Below, piece after piece: positions 42,681-54,024 of a stretch of DNA of 64,000 nucleotides. Source of the stretch: Chloranthus sessilifolius (Eukaryota; Streptophyta; Magnoliopsida; Chloranthales; Chloranthaceae); contig JAJIZI010000019.1 of NCBI GenBank assembly GCA_021018995.1, positions 434,001 to 498,000 on the forward strand, given 5' to 3'. Each line of letters opens with the position of its first letter. Within the stretch, counting starts at the first letter, position 1. Under the pieces are notes generated by a model. The model was not told the origin of the DNA, searched no databases, and saw nothing but the letters and a program-made list of their open reading frames with translations. The translations under genes were made by a program, and so were the position numbers.

Positions 42681-44306
42681 TGTAGACACCCAAATTCGGC
42701 CCAAGGCCCGATCAGTCTATACTCTGAGAGAAATGCACCCCTGTGCTTCCGATGGCACCCCTAAACCCTTGGGAATCTATCCAAACCTTTAGGAATCACC
42801 TAAAACCCATTAGAACCATTCCCCCAACCCTTAGAGATCACCTCTAAACCCTAGGATCCCTTCCCAGACTCAACTTAGACCCTTCTGGGCATTTGATAGG
42901 TGGAGAGCTACAAATTTTTATATAGACCACTGCTGAGGGTGAGCCACATACCTTTGGAAAGAGGACTTCTCCAGCTTTCTAACGAGCCAAAGATCACCCA
43001 GTTTAGAGTTATGGTTCAAAGGTTGTGGTCGATTGAAGTTTCACATAAAATAATAACTTTTACTCAGGCGTATGTATTACATACGCCCAGCCAATTTGGC
43101 CCCAGTTTGGTCAGGCGTATGTATTATATACGCCTGGAAATTTTGGGCCAAATTTAGCCGAGCGTATATAATACATACGCCCAGCATGGGGTGGCCCACC
43201 ACGGGCACCCATCTTCTCAGATTCCCCCTGGTTTTCTTGAATTTTACTGTGCATAATTTGGGCGATGTATAATATATCGCCTTGATTTAATTCTGATATC
43301 TGTCATTAAATGCTCGAATTTCCTCCATCTGGTTTGACCCTTTGACCATCCCCTTGGTTAAGGTGGGTGTCTTGAGGTTGGTTGCACCCCCTTTGAGCTT
43401 ATTGGCAACCCTTAAGTCACCCATGGTCTCACCTCATCATCCGCCATTGAAACCAATTTCCCAAACCTCTAGGACCCTAAAAACCTAGAAAACCTTAGAT
43501 GGAGGATTACCTAATTGCTAAACCAATTAGCTCTTAAGTAACCCTCTAACTCACCTCTTCTCTATAAATAGAGAGGCCCCCCTCTTCCCAAAAGGGTTGG
43601 AAAAAAAATTAAGGTTGAAAAGATTAGGGTGAAAGCTTGAGTTAGGAGAGAGAGAGCCCTAGTGAGAGAAAGTTTTTTCTTATTCCTTCAACTAGAATTC
43701 TAGCATGCATAGATCACCCTTTTCAACCCTTTTCAACCATTAGATCACCCCTTTTAGTTAAGGCTTAGTCCCTAGCTTCATCCTATACTTCCTAGCTTTC
43801 GAATCCTAGCATTAGAACCTATTCTTCTACCGTTTAAGCCATTCAAAGCCATCGGAGGCACGCCGAAGTGAAGGTCTTCTACGGTACAACAAGGGCCCGT
43901 GAGCTCCGGCTCACCCCTCTCTTCCTCTACCTTCTTGGTGTTTCCTTCATCCAAGGATTTAAGTCGTTACGCCGCCGAAATTTCGGTTTGGCTCAAAGCT
44001 TGATAGGACCGTATTGCCTTCGGGCAAGGGAAAGCTCTGCCCATTTATTTGTATTTTTGGCCATAGATAGAGACCGCTATATGCGGGTTGATTGGGTGGC
44101 TAAACCCTTCCCGATCGATAACCGAAGCACCTACCCTAGAGCCTTTGGCAAAGACCGATATATCAGAGTCATATTTAGCATTTTAGTGCTCAAAATATCG
44201 ATTTAAAGGTTTCCCGGGTCACCAAAAGCTCTGGGTGGCGGCTCTACATTTTATTCCATCGCGAGTGCATCTCCGCGACGGGTTCGAGAGGGTCCATGCT
44301 TGCACA
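42681..44306 (+). repeat. Element A 3' LTR
   Basis: 1626 bp, TGTAGACACCC...GCTTGCACA, followed by the target duplication AGTAT. Palindromes at 43067-43281 and TATA box at 43562-43571 match the 5' LTR. Confidence 0.95.
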
Positions 44307-45561
44307 AGTATGTGACATCCCAGGGATGTATAGTCAAATGAGAAACCATGTGAATGAGCCTTAAACAAACTTTGAATATTATAATTAGCACAATTACACG
44401 GTAATAAACTATATGTATTTTGCACAATATATTTGAGGTTCGTAGAGTACCCCACTGACTCGGCGGTATACCCATGACTGACTCGGCAGAATATCCGTGA
44501 TCGATACGACGCTCAATTTGTACACCAGCAGGACATCCCAGGGATGTATATGAGTTATGTGCCCCGTCGCCTAGGAGAAAGGGACTTGGACTATGTTACA
44601 TTGAAATATAGTTCAATTGGACAATGATGGTGGGTATTCCATTGGGGCTCAATGCTATATTGCTCAAGGATTATTTAAGTTATTTGATTTAAGTTTCACG
44701 ACAAATCTTTTGGCCTATGAGAACAAAATTGAAAACAAGTTAACTCATGTAGAGTAACAGATGCATTCAGTTCATGCTTTCAGTAACTTAAACTATTTTT
44801 CAGCTATCTTTTATTGATAAATCATATTTCTAATATCATGAAATATATGCGAGTAAGATAGACTTATATGCTAATTCAGTTGATTCCCAATTGAGCTATG
44901 ATGTAGCTCACTCCTTCGACTATACGCCACAGGTCCAGTGTTAGCTGCTGCTGCTGCTCCTTGGGGAGATATTGATCCGAAGGATTCGGATTACGTGCCT
45001 GGGGAGGAGTCAGAGCCTCCTCTTGAGGATTTCTTCCAGAGGATCCTCTGCGTACTTTGATAGATTTTTGTGAGAGAAATTGTGCGGCTTGGTATGTCCA
45101 GCCTTTTGTATAAGACAATGTAATTTTAGTCAGACATTCTTTTGGTGAACCATCTGGGGTGACGGTTGTTTCATCACCGATGGTTCTGGTTGATTCTTTT
45201 GCTCATGAAGTGGCATGAGATCAGAACTGTCTTTTGAGCTTCATGTTTAGACTTTACCTTATAGAACTAGAGATTTAGTTCAATATTAGTTCTTATGTAC
45301 TTGATTTGCTTTATAGTTGCTTGGAGATACCAAATGTTTCGTGTAGGCATATGGGGCACGACCTTGAGGGTCGTGGCGAAGGCACGGGTTTTGGGGTGCT
45401 AAAATTCGAGCTATCACACTAACTCTAACCCTAAGATCCTTATTTATAGTTTCATAAGGCCCTAGTATAATTTACGCACAACAAGTAATCCCAAGAATAC
45501 CAAAAAATCAGCACAGTATGAAGAATCCAGATGGACTCTCGGATGTCATAAAAACACTATC

Positions 45562-45962
45562 TCGATCGATCGAGAATAAATCTCGACCGGTCGAGCCTTC
45601 ATTCTATCTTTAGGTTTCGCAGGTGAAATTTTTCCTTAATTTTCGATCGGTCGAACTGGTTTCGATCAGTCCAATCTCTTCAAATTTTTTTATTCAGTAG
45701 CTTTGGCTCGACCGGTCGAATCTGGGCTTCGACTAGTCCAAATTATAAGCAAAAGCTTATATTCTTCTCTATTCGATCTCGACCGGTAGAACTAATTTTG
45801 ACCGGTCCACTCTTTGATTTCTGAAGCTCCTTGATTCTCGATCTGTCGAATCTGACATTTCGATTGGTCCACTCAGCCAATCTTTTCTCTCTGTTTTCTT
45901 TCTGTAGATTCTCTCTGCTGTGCAATTTTGACTAGTCAAAAGTGCATTCTCGACCAATCGAA
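45562..45962. repeat. CGACCGGTCG-type palindrome cluster in element F
   Basis: About ten copies of TCGACCGGTCGAA-like words (also TCGATCGATCGAG, TCGATCGGTCGAA and decayed forms) over 400 bp. Each is self-complementary or nearly so. Same arrangement as the CGAT clusters in the LTRs of C, D and E, but with a different core. Confidence 0.75.
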
Positions 45963-46132
45963 ATGACCAGTTTGTGCATTTCTTCCTTTATTTCTTCTTG
46001 AATTTTCTGTCGTTGCTTTGGGTTTTCTTTTTCTTTGCTCCTTTAACTAATTTTGCCTTCTTTCAGCCTTCAAACCTATTGCAACACATTACAAACTAAA
46101 GGCAACCACTAATAGTTAAATGAGGTCTAACA

Positions 46133-47163
46133 TGGCTGAAATTTGGACATAAGTATGCAATTTCGAAGGCTGATCAACTATGGTGGGTTTTGAAAATATG
46201 ATGGGTGGTGTTGACCTAATTGGGACTAGGCTAAGAATTTTGACAATGGTTTCCTAGGGGTTGGATCTAAAGCTACCTTTTTCTTTCCTCTGTACTTACT
46301 CAAGAATAGAAGCAAGTGGGCCACCCCCACCATGCTTGACTGCTCTACGAAACTTCTAGAGGAAAGCCGCAGTTCTAAGAGCTAGATTCTTAGAGTACAA
46401 CTCTACTCTATTTCAAAATCTCAGAGCCAACCTCTATTTTTCCAAAGAGAATAAGCAAAAATTTTGTGTTGAATGGGAGGGAAGGGCCATATTTTAGTGC
46501 TCGGTCAATTATACATTGGGCGTCTAGCGTATAATCCAAAATTATATGCTCGAAGTTTGACGTATAATCCGAAATATACATTGAGATTCTAGCGTATAAT
46601 GAATTGTACACTGTGGTTCAAGCGTATAATTTAGGGTGGCCACCGATTGAAATCGGTCAAGTGACCGGATGACTGGATCGGTCTAAAAGGGTAGAGTCCG
46701 AGAAGAACTCTCATTAATTATACATTGTAGGTAAAACATATAATTAGGGAGTCAAAGCAGTTCGAGAGAGAGAAACCTAGTCCAAAGTGGACTGATTATA
46801 CGCCGGGATCCTAGCGTATAATCGAATTAAATGCTGTGAGTTTAGTGTATAATCCAGGGGAGATCAGTCATTGAGAGGAGAGTCCTAGTATGTCATAGGC
46901 GCGATTATATGCAGTGACTACTGTGTATAATCAATAATATGCCTGGAGATAGGCGTATAATTCATGAAAAAATTGGGCCGAGTCGGGTCCGATTGTATGC
47001 TGGGAGTCTAGCGTATACTCAATTATACGTTCGGCTACAACGTATAATTCCCAAGGTAGGGGTTTTAAGGATTTTTTGAGAGATATGGCCAAAAATCATG
47101 GGCAAGGTCAATGGTTGGTCAAACATTTTATATACTCCGAGGGGGTGAAAACGGGGTGTCTAC
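46133..47163 (-). mobile_element. Element G: LTR of a Tat-type element, minus strand
   Basis: On the minus strand the LTR begins at 47163 with TGTAGACACCCCG, the same style of start as elements A and B, preceded by the polypurine tract GAAGAGAGGCATC. It contains a ~570 bp zone of AGCGTATAAT / ATTATACGC motifs (46495-47055). Its other end is not clear; the low-coordinate limit is set by element F. Broken. Confidence 0.6.
46495..47055. repeat. GCGTATAAT / ATTATACGC motif cluster, element G LTR
   Basis: At least ten inverted pairs such as ATTATAC..TGG..CTAGCGTATAAT. Same core letters as the GGCGTATA palindromes of elements A and B but with wider, irregular spacing between the half sites. Confidence 0.65.
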
Positions 47164-49872
47164 AGATGCCTCTCTTCGACGTGTTCTTGCAGAGCAAGGA
47201 TCCAACGAAGAAGTTGACACCTGGTACAAGTGTCCCTTTGTTTCTTAGAGAAATGACAAGTGTAAACCGAAATGAGCTGACATGACTTGGTTGACTTTCT
47301 TATCTGTCAACACAAGATAAGTAAAGGAATGATTAGGAGGCCGGTAATAGTAGTTGAGAGGTGTTTTCGCACCCGTGGGTGCATGTCACGACCAGATGGG
47401 AGATTTTAAGCAAACGAAGTATAGGTGACGCAAGCGATTGTCAAGGTAAAAGAGAAATGATATAAATATAATAAGAAGGCGAAGGTCTTACAGATCATGT
47501 TATATCAGGCGCGTCATTGCTCACCCCAACGATGCACGAGGGGTCGCTTTCTGTAGACATTTGTGATTCCTCAAAGTTGAGTATATTCGATGTTCAATTT
47601 TCCACGAGGGAGAGAAAAGGGTTAAGATAGATAAAGAGGGAGAGATAAGAGAGATATGTATGTAGAGTTTTGAAAAAATTGGGTTTAACTTAAATCAATT
47701 CGGTAAAAGCTTTGGAAAGAACGACTCTCGAGACATCGCTGAGTAGATCCATCAGAACATGATTTTGGGATCAGACCTTTGTTTGAATTGTCAAGACGCT
47801 CGATATTCCAAATTACTCCTTCTAACCTTCTTGCACACACTGATGTTGGTCGCTTATGGGAGGACTACAGTAGTTCCATGAATCAGGAGAGTTGGGTTTT
47901 ATTATTTAATATTAAGATAATTATATATTTATGGAAATATCAATTTAAGAAATGATACTTACCTAAATGAGTGCAGAGATGCACGCGCAAAGGTAAAATT
48001 TTTTCTCGGGATAGACTGACGAATATTCTTCAATGAGCGATTGATATTTACTTTTGTCTTCCTTATCATGAAGCGCAAAGAAAGTTGATTCATCTGAAGA
48101 CCGGTTGTGGTGATCGAGGGGCTTTTACCACTGCCGTGGGTGGATGTCGCGACCGTGCGGGGGGACTATGCCGCAGTCGAAGCACAAGTGGTGCAAACAG
48201 AGTGATAATAAGATAAAGTTAAGAGTAAAATGAGTATAAAAAAATATTAAGTGATATCAACAATGACTGCATCATGATGCAGCTCAAAAAAAAAGTGTTC
48301 TTTGATGAATATTTGGTTGTTCTCTAGAGAACAAATTCTTACATTGTTTAGGAGTAGTTCTGCGATGTAATTCTTAGTAAGAGGAATTTTGTAGGTGTGA
48401 TAGTGAGAGTAAGATAAAGAGAGAAAATGATGAAAAGTGGTAAAGGGATATTTTATTGTTTCTATGTGTATTTTATATTTTTTTTGTTTTGTAGAGGTTA
48501 GACAATAAATTATGTAAAAATAAAAAGAGTGAAAAGACTTCTTTTTTTTTGTTATATGGTGGGACTTTGGGGGAAGAAAATAGGGAATAATAAGATAAAA
48601 AATTAATATAAAAAATGCCCCAGCTTCAGGATATTGGTCTCATGACTCGATTATTGCTGCTAGGGTGTTAGTGCTAAAAACAATTGCCCCAGTGTCAGGC
48701 CACGATGGGACTTTTCTCGGCCTTGCAGATATCCTAGAGTGGACTGAAAATTCTGAGTGAAGTATGCTTGTAATGATCTCATGTTGGGGAGTAGTTCGAT
48801 TATTTCGGTCATATGCCAAACTTGATTCTGTAAGCACTAAATGATCATCATGTATCGTAGATTTTAAAAAGATTGAGGTGAGTAATAGGTAATGAGTGAT
48901 TACATCGCTTGTCATTCAAATGTTTTCGATTTTATTCTTAAAATTTTTTTGAAAATCATTTGACTCATCTTCTGAAATGAAAATAAAGGGTGAAAAAGGA
49001 TAAGGCTTATTAATGTAAGGGCTTCTTATTCAACTACTTTTGGAAATAGTAGTCAACTACTTTCTTCCCGTGTGTGTAGTGCGGCTCCATAACTAAGCTC
49101 TTCGCCATGTTTCGACACTATCAAATCATCAAATTCTGTGGTCAGCAGGAGTTTGTCCTCCTCCCACCACGGTGCGACGACATCTAGGAATGCGAAGATG
49201 CCAAGGATGCCTTGCCCTCACAGTTTTACTTATGCTTCATTGAATTCATTGACATGTTCATTCGTCGCATGCTTTCACTCGGTTGTGCTTCTTTTCTCTA
49301 TTTTTTTTGTTTCCCTTTTTTTTTGAAGCATGTATTTCTATTTTTTTTAAACAACGTACTAACACAAGAATAATGAGACTTGATGGAATCATACATTTTT
49401 ATTTTTTGTATTCTACCATCGACTCCAATGACTGAAAATAGTGTATGAGAATTCAGAATTTTCTACCTTTCTAAAAAAGAGTTTTTTGATCCACTAATCC
49501 TTTCGATCAATTTTCTTGAATAGGAAGGTGGTTAATGATTCAAAAGGTTCCCAAAATGATTTCGAAAATAATGACCTGCGACTGATGAATGATTTGTGAT
49601 GACTACGAGGATGAATAATATATAATTACGCCTGTTTAGGCTACGAGATATGATGATCATTGAGTTATAAATAGCATTCCAAGGGTTAGGAAATCCTTCC
49701 CCTATAGCTGTTTCCTAGGCATGTTGCCAATATAACTTCTTTCCACGTAGGCTTTGATTTCCCTCAGGCGAGGCGGTTGCATAGGCATTATTTCCTTAGC
49801 ACTAGCTCCCCAACTTCGAGTTTTCGGTCAAAATTTTAAGTTTGGAAAATTTGGGCATAACATATGGGATCA

Positions 49873-49917
<45 letters not shown>

Positions 49918-49931
49918 ATTTTAAGGTATTT
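47164..49931 (-). mobile_element. Element G: 3' internal non-coding region
   Basis: Adjoins the polypurine tract at 47164-47176. No domain found on either strand in 2.8 kb. A diverged direct duplication is present: GTGGGTGCATGTCACGACC near 47384 and GTGGGTGGATGTCGCGACC near 48139. It would be the 3' untranslated part of the element, which has been cut by element D. A TA run ends it (49878-49915). Confidence 0.45.
49878..49915. repeat. (TA)n microsatellite
   Basis: About 38 bp of TA dinucleotides in element G, 16 bp from the LTR end of element D. Confidence 0.9.
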
Positions 49932-49969
49932 TGTGACAGCCCAATTTTCCCGTTTTCACAAAATCCTGT

Positions 49970-49972
<3 letters not shown>

Positions 49973-50005
<33 letters not shown>
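49973..50005. repeat. (TA)n microsatellite inside LTR D
   Basis: 33 bp of TA dinucleotides ~40 bp inside the LTR end. Confidence 0.9.
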
Positions 50006-50006
<1 letters not shown>

Positions 50007-51641
50007 CATCTTACCCCTAAAACTCAGGGAAAATCGGACTATCAGGTCGCCCTTCATGATCCGAGTACATAATTTACTTGGTACACCTACAAAATATAGA
50101 ATCAAAGCAAGGGTACATTTGGCAATATAAATGTTTCCTTCTATACATAATAACTAATCAAAAAGGCCCAAAAGAAACCATTGGTGATGGCCGACCATCA
50201 CCAAAATAGTGGCTTACAAAACATAGCTACAAAAACTAACAATGTCATTGTATCTGATTATAGGATATACCAAGTCCAAGTCCAAAAGTATATAAACTAA
50301 AACCAACGTGCTCCTAGTCCAACACCAACACCTAGGGTATTTTTCCCCAAACGGGAGCTCCTGTTCTTCTCTCTGGCACCAGATCCAGATCTACACCTAT
50401 GACGTATAGTCAGGGTGAGCTAACAGTCTAAGCTTAGTAAGGGAAAGCTCAAAGTAAAATTCATATTTTCATCATATAGAAGCCTAGATTCAATAATAGA
50501 ATTGAAAGGAAATTCAAAAATGGAGTTTCACGGAAATAACTGGAATTTATATGAAGACGGAATCTCAAAAAAATTTCAATAGTCTATGATGGTGGGCTAC
50601 ATAAAGATCATAACTATAAAATTTGGGGTTTTTAAGTGTCATCTGATTTTTTGCTCACGTACGTATTTCACATGCAACTTATCATGTCATGCACAACTTA
50701 ACACAATGTTAAAGACATTTGAATTCAAGCAAAACTGATCTTGAATATGCAGATTTCAAAGGTGTTCACATGATTTCTAAATCTTTTCTCATGACACAAA
50801 GAAAACTTAAACTGATCACTTAAATACAATCTCAAGTATATATAACATTGAGAGCCATAAATTTTCTGATGGGAATCCCTAGCCATCGTCGCTCAATTGA
50901 ACACTTGAGGAATTGCCTAAGCCCCTGCGTTATGAGGGATACTTGGTGAAGCGAAATTACCGTTGGCCGGTAGAATTGTGCAGATATCCCGTTGTACCGA
51001 TCACGGATATCCCACCACGTCGGTAGGGTATTCATCCACATTAAACCTTAAATTGAATGCATATGCTAACACATAATACTCACTTAATAACTCACAAAAA
51101 AATCTCAATTTTGTATGCACAACACAAGACTTATATGCAGAACTTATTTTCCAAAGCTTTCATGATGGACATGCAGATTGTCACTAACATGTAAATTGTC
51201 ACAAGTTCAAAAACCATTTTCTTCTACAATTAAACTAATGTCTTCTGAGTTACGAGTTAGAAAAAATAAACTCAACAAATATCATTCTAGCTATGGTTCA
51301 AGAAACAAAATGAAGCAAACATCATACGAACTACTAATCGAGAAGCAAAACAAACGAATATCATACTGGCTACGAGTCAAAAAGAGAAATGAAACAAATA
51401 TCAAAGACATCTATGAATCATAATCAAAAGTGTAAATGGACGTTGAATTTCCCCTACCTCAACTTGAAGCGGAAATGAACCCTTCCTTTTCTCAAGGTGA
51501 CATTCCTATCATGTTCTCTTGATCACAACCTAGAACATATCAATTTTTATCTGATATAAAAAAAATAATGAACAACAAGAAGCCCTAAAGTCTCCCCGAG
51601 TCCTTTCCTCAAAAACAAAAAAACTCTCAAAAACTGACCAA

Positions 51642-52050
51642 ATCGATCGATCGAATCCCAAATCGATCGATCAGTTTCCAAAATCGATCGATCAATATCT
51701 ATTTCGATCTGTCAGCTTCTCTAGAAAATCTATAGATCTCTGTTGTCACAGTTCGATCGATCGGTTCCCAAATTGATCGATCGATTTTCAAATTGATCGA
51801 TGGAAGTCCATTTCGATGGGTCGGTTTCTCCAGGGACTCCTAATACGCTCTCTGTTTTACAATTCGATCGATCAGTGCACAAACCGATCTATCGGATTCC
51901 AAAATCGATCGATTGAATTCCATTTAGATCAATCGGTTTCACAAATTGATCAATCAAATTTCATTTCGATCGATCGATTTCTCCAGAAACCTTCACATTT
52001 TTGTCCTGTCAAAATTGATCGATCGGATACTTATTTTGATCGATTGGTTT
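51642..52050. repeat. CGATCGATCG-type palindrome cluster, LTR D
   Basis: Fifteen or so AATCGATCGATCGAAT, TCGATCGATCGGTT and decayed words in 400 bp, roughly every 25-30 bp. Densest example in the window. Confidence 0.8.
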
Positions 52051-52846
52051 TGACAGAATTTTCAGAAACACGGGCTTCTTCTTCCTTGACTCGTTTTTCT
52101 CCAAAATTTAATCCTATGCTTCTCTAATTCACTCACACCTTTACTAAAGCTTAACACATTTACATGCCACCTAATTAACACATTGTGCTTACCTTTCCTT
52201 GGCCGATCATGTTCTTTTCAAGGATAGTTGCCTAGGAGGTTTTTGGAGTGAATTTTGGCGATCCTTTCGGCGATTGAGTCGAAATGAAGCCTACGACGAT
52301 TCTCCGCTTGAGCACATGCTACTCTTTCTTGTCGGTTCGTAACTACGCGCAAGTTCGAAACTCTCTTGCGTGAACAACACCAAAAGAAAGAGAAAGCTGA
52401 GAGGGAGATCAATAATGTAACCAGAGTTTTTTGGCGTGCACGGAAGACAAACTTCTCTTCTCCAAGCTCTCTCTCTCTAGAATTCCTCTCAAAGGCAAAG
52501 GTAATAGCTTATGTGAGAAGCCATTCCCTTATATACTTGGGTTTGCTTCCTTGTGAAGCACCTACACACACTTAGTGTGTTATCTTAACCACTTAAGATA
52601 TTTTGGCTCTGGTGTGAAGCTCATACATTTAAGTCTTAGCTCACTTACCAAAGGCCCATAGTCGGCTCAAATAGTTGGCTCAAATGGTCGACTCAAATGG
52701 TCGGCCCAAATCAATCGGCAAATCCATCGACCCAACTAGTTCAATTAGTTTTAATCATTAGTAAACTTCTATTTTCCAAAAATTTTGACTCTAGGTTGCA
52801 CACTCGCATATGGTGTCGTCCTAGGCAGGCACACTTAGTCAGTGCA

Positions 52847-54024
52847 TGTGGGTCTCCTTAAGGAATTTTCATCCTCGAAAATTTTCGTACCTTTTTCAAA
52901 GGCACCTGTAATCTCACCCTTACCAAGATTTAACATCCTCAAACTAGGATTATCACAATCTCTTCTCCTTAAAGGAATTTTTGTCCTCAAAAATTCACGA
53001 TGTAACGTTTGGTTATCCAATATAGTAATCATTTGTGAAACTCAAGTTACACCCAGCAAGTATTCACAGTCCAAATATACACAAGGGTAAAGCCTCAGAG
53101 TGTAACCGTTTGTCGGTAATAACCAAAAGTGTGATATGGAGGCTACGTTTGAAGGACCACACAAAATAGGGAATGGATGACCAGCGCAAGAGAACAAAAA
53201 AAATAGATAAGAGGGTTGAATTCCTCAATAGGGAGAGGAACATAACCCCTTATCGGAAGTGCTATACTACCTTGCTAAAAAGTTACCTTTTGGGTTTGAC
53301 ACCAAGGATCTCCATTTCGTACTAGTTGGTGCTTGCTCAAGAGTCGAAGGAAACAATCAGGGACATAAAATAGAAGATAGATCACTGAACTCCCACATAG
53401 GTTATTACTAAACACCGCTTCGGCAACTTAACGAAGTATCCCCATAACTAGTTGGTAAGGACATATCTACAAAGAAAGATATATTGACACTGAGATTAAA
53501 ACCATTAATCTAGAAACTGTAAACCACACTCAGGACCAACGAGACCATCAAGAACTTACAAGCTTAAGCTTACTACTAACTCAAGATACCACCCAATTCT
53601 TAAAATCATCCATTAATGACAATGCATCATGTCCATAACCAAATTTGAATTTCCAATAGTCACCCCCCAGATTTTGGAAAATAAGTATCTAGGACAATCG
53701 ACCATGATGAAGCTTACACTCTCAATCAGAGAAAAGTTTGATTCACCCAATGGATGTTATTTTCATCCAAAGAAAATCTAGCCAAAATATGGAACAATTC
53801 TAATCTATCTAGGAATATAATTTCATATTGTCCAACTAGCCATTACCATAAATAAACTTGATACCATCACTGAACCCATGACAGAAACGTATCCACAAAG
53901 CTAATAATACACATCCACAATAAATCAGGAATTGTGATAACCATTAACTAGCACATTTAATACCACTGCACAATCATTATAATAATCACCTAGACTCAAC
54001 CATGTATTAATAACATTTAATACC
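52847..54024 (-). mobile_element. Element D: 3' internal end
   Basis: On the minus strand the LTR is preceded by two polypurine-type junctions: GAGGATGAAAATTCC..AAGGAGA and, ~120 bp earlier, GAGGACAAAAATTCC..AAGGAGAAG. This matches the doubled junction in element C. From about 53100 to 54024 I see no coding motif. Element B is inserted at 54025. Confidence 0.55.

Larger units (their letters stand above)
21225..44306 (+). mobile_element. Element A: 23.1 kb Tat-type Ty3/gypsy LTR retrotransposon with two antisense genes
   Basis: Complete structure inserted in solo LTR E, with a perfect 5 bp target duplication AGTAT (21220-21224 and 44307-44311). The LTRs are 21225-22849 and 42681-44306. In order: primer site, long leader, gag with a minisatellite, proline-rich linker, protease, G-patch-like module, reverse transcriptase, RNase H, a second (archaeal-type) RNase H, integrase, 3' non-coding repeats, two antisense PMD-class units, polypurine tract, LTR. 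The dual RNase H, size and antisense genes point to the Tat lineage. About 12 differences in the first ~220 LTR bases by eye suggest an age of a few million years. The sense coding part is broken, with roughly a dozen or more breaks. Confidence 0.9.
21172..44547. repeat. ACATCCC.GGGATGT palindrome, three copies in the E LTR
   Basis: Copies at 21172-21186, 44315-44329 and 44533-44547, the second and third being ACATCCCAGGGATGT. Element A inserted between the first two, so in the original LTR they were about 30 bp apart. Likely part of an internal LTR sub-repeat. Confidence 0.65.
19915..45418 (+). mobile_element. Element E: solo LTR (chromovirus-like), split by element A
   Basis: The two halves are 19915-21224 and 44312-45418, ~2.4 kb together. 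They begin TGTAACATCTC and end CTATCACA and are flanked by the same 5 bp, CTAAC, at 19910-19914 and 45419-45423. No internal region or second LTR is present once element A is set aside, so this is a solo LTR left by recombination between the LTRs of a former full element. The TGTAACATC start and overall style resemble elements C and D. Confidence 0.8.
18631..46132 (-). mobile_element. Element F: minus-strand LTR remnant, split by solo LTR E
   Basis: Two blocks, 18631-19914 and 45424-46132, join across the target duplication of element E, giving about 2.0 kb. On the minus strand the block would start TGTTAGACC (ending at 46132) and end CAGTACACA next to the primer site, i.e. TG...CA. It holds GTGTCGAACCACAGGGAC at about 19167, a word I recall from plant LTR repeats, and a CGACCGGTCG cluster at 45562-45962. 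Family uncertain; no second LTR was found. Broken and old, since it contains two younger levels of insertion. Confidence 0.45.
49932..52846 (-). mobile_element. Element D: Tekay/Del-like LTR, minus strand
   Basis: About 2.9 kb. On the minus strand it ends ...GGGCTGTCACA (49932), like element C. It shares with C the block CTAAGCTTAGACTGTTAGC, then the CACCCTGACTATA step (about 50400-50450), the GATGG...CCATC palindrome (about 50190), GATATCC repeats (about 50970-51020) and a CGATCGATCG cluster (51642-52050). The start (about 52846, TGCACTGAC) follows a polypurine tract. Related to C but a distinct family member. Confidence 0.7.

Noticed and set aside
42844-42860. CCTCTAAACCCTAGGATCC, telomere-like CCCTAAA words
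   Set aside because: Single occurrences within the LTR, also in the other LTR copies; not a telomeric array.
19022-46132. Alternative border for element F at 19022 (TGTTGG...CTAACA)
   Set aside because: Flanks GGGGG and TGGCT do not match, and the primer-site evidence at 18617 points to a border at 18631 instead.
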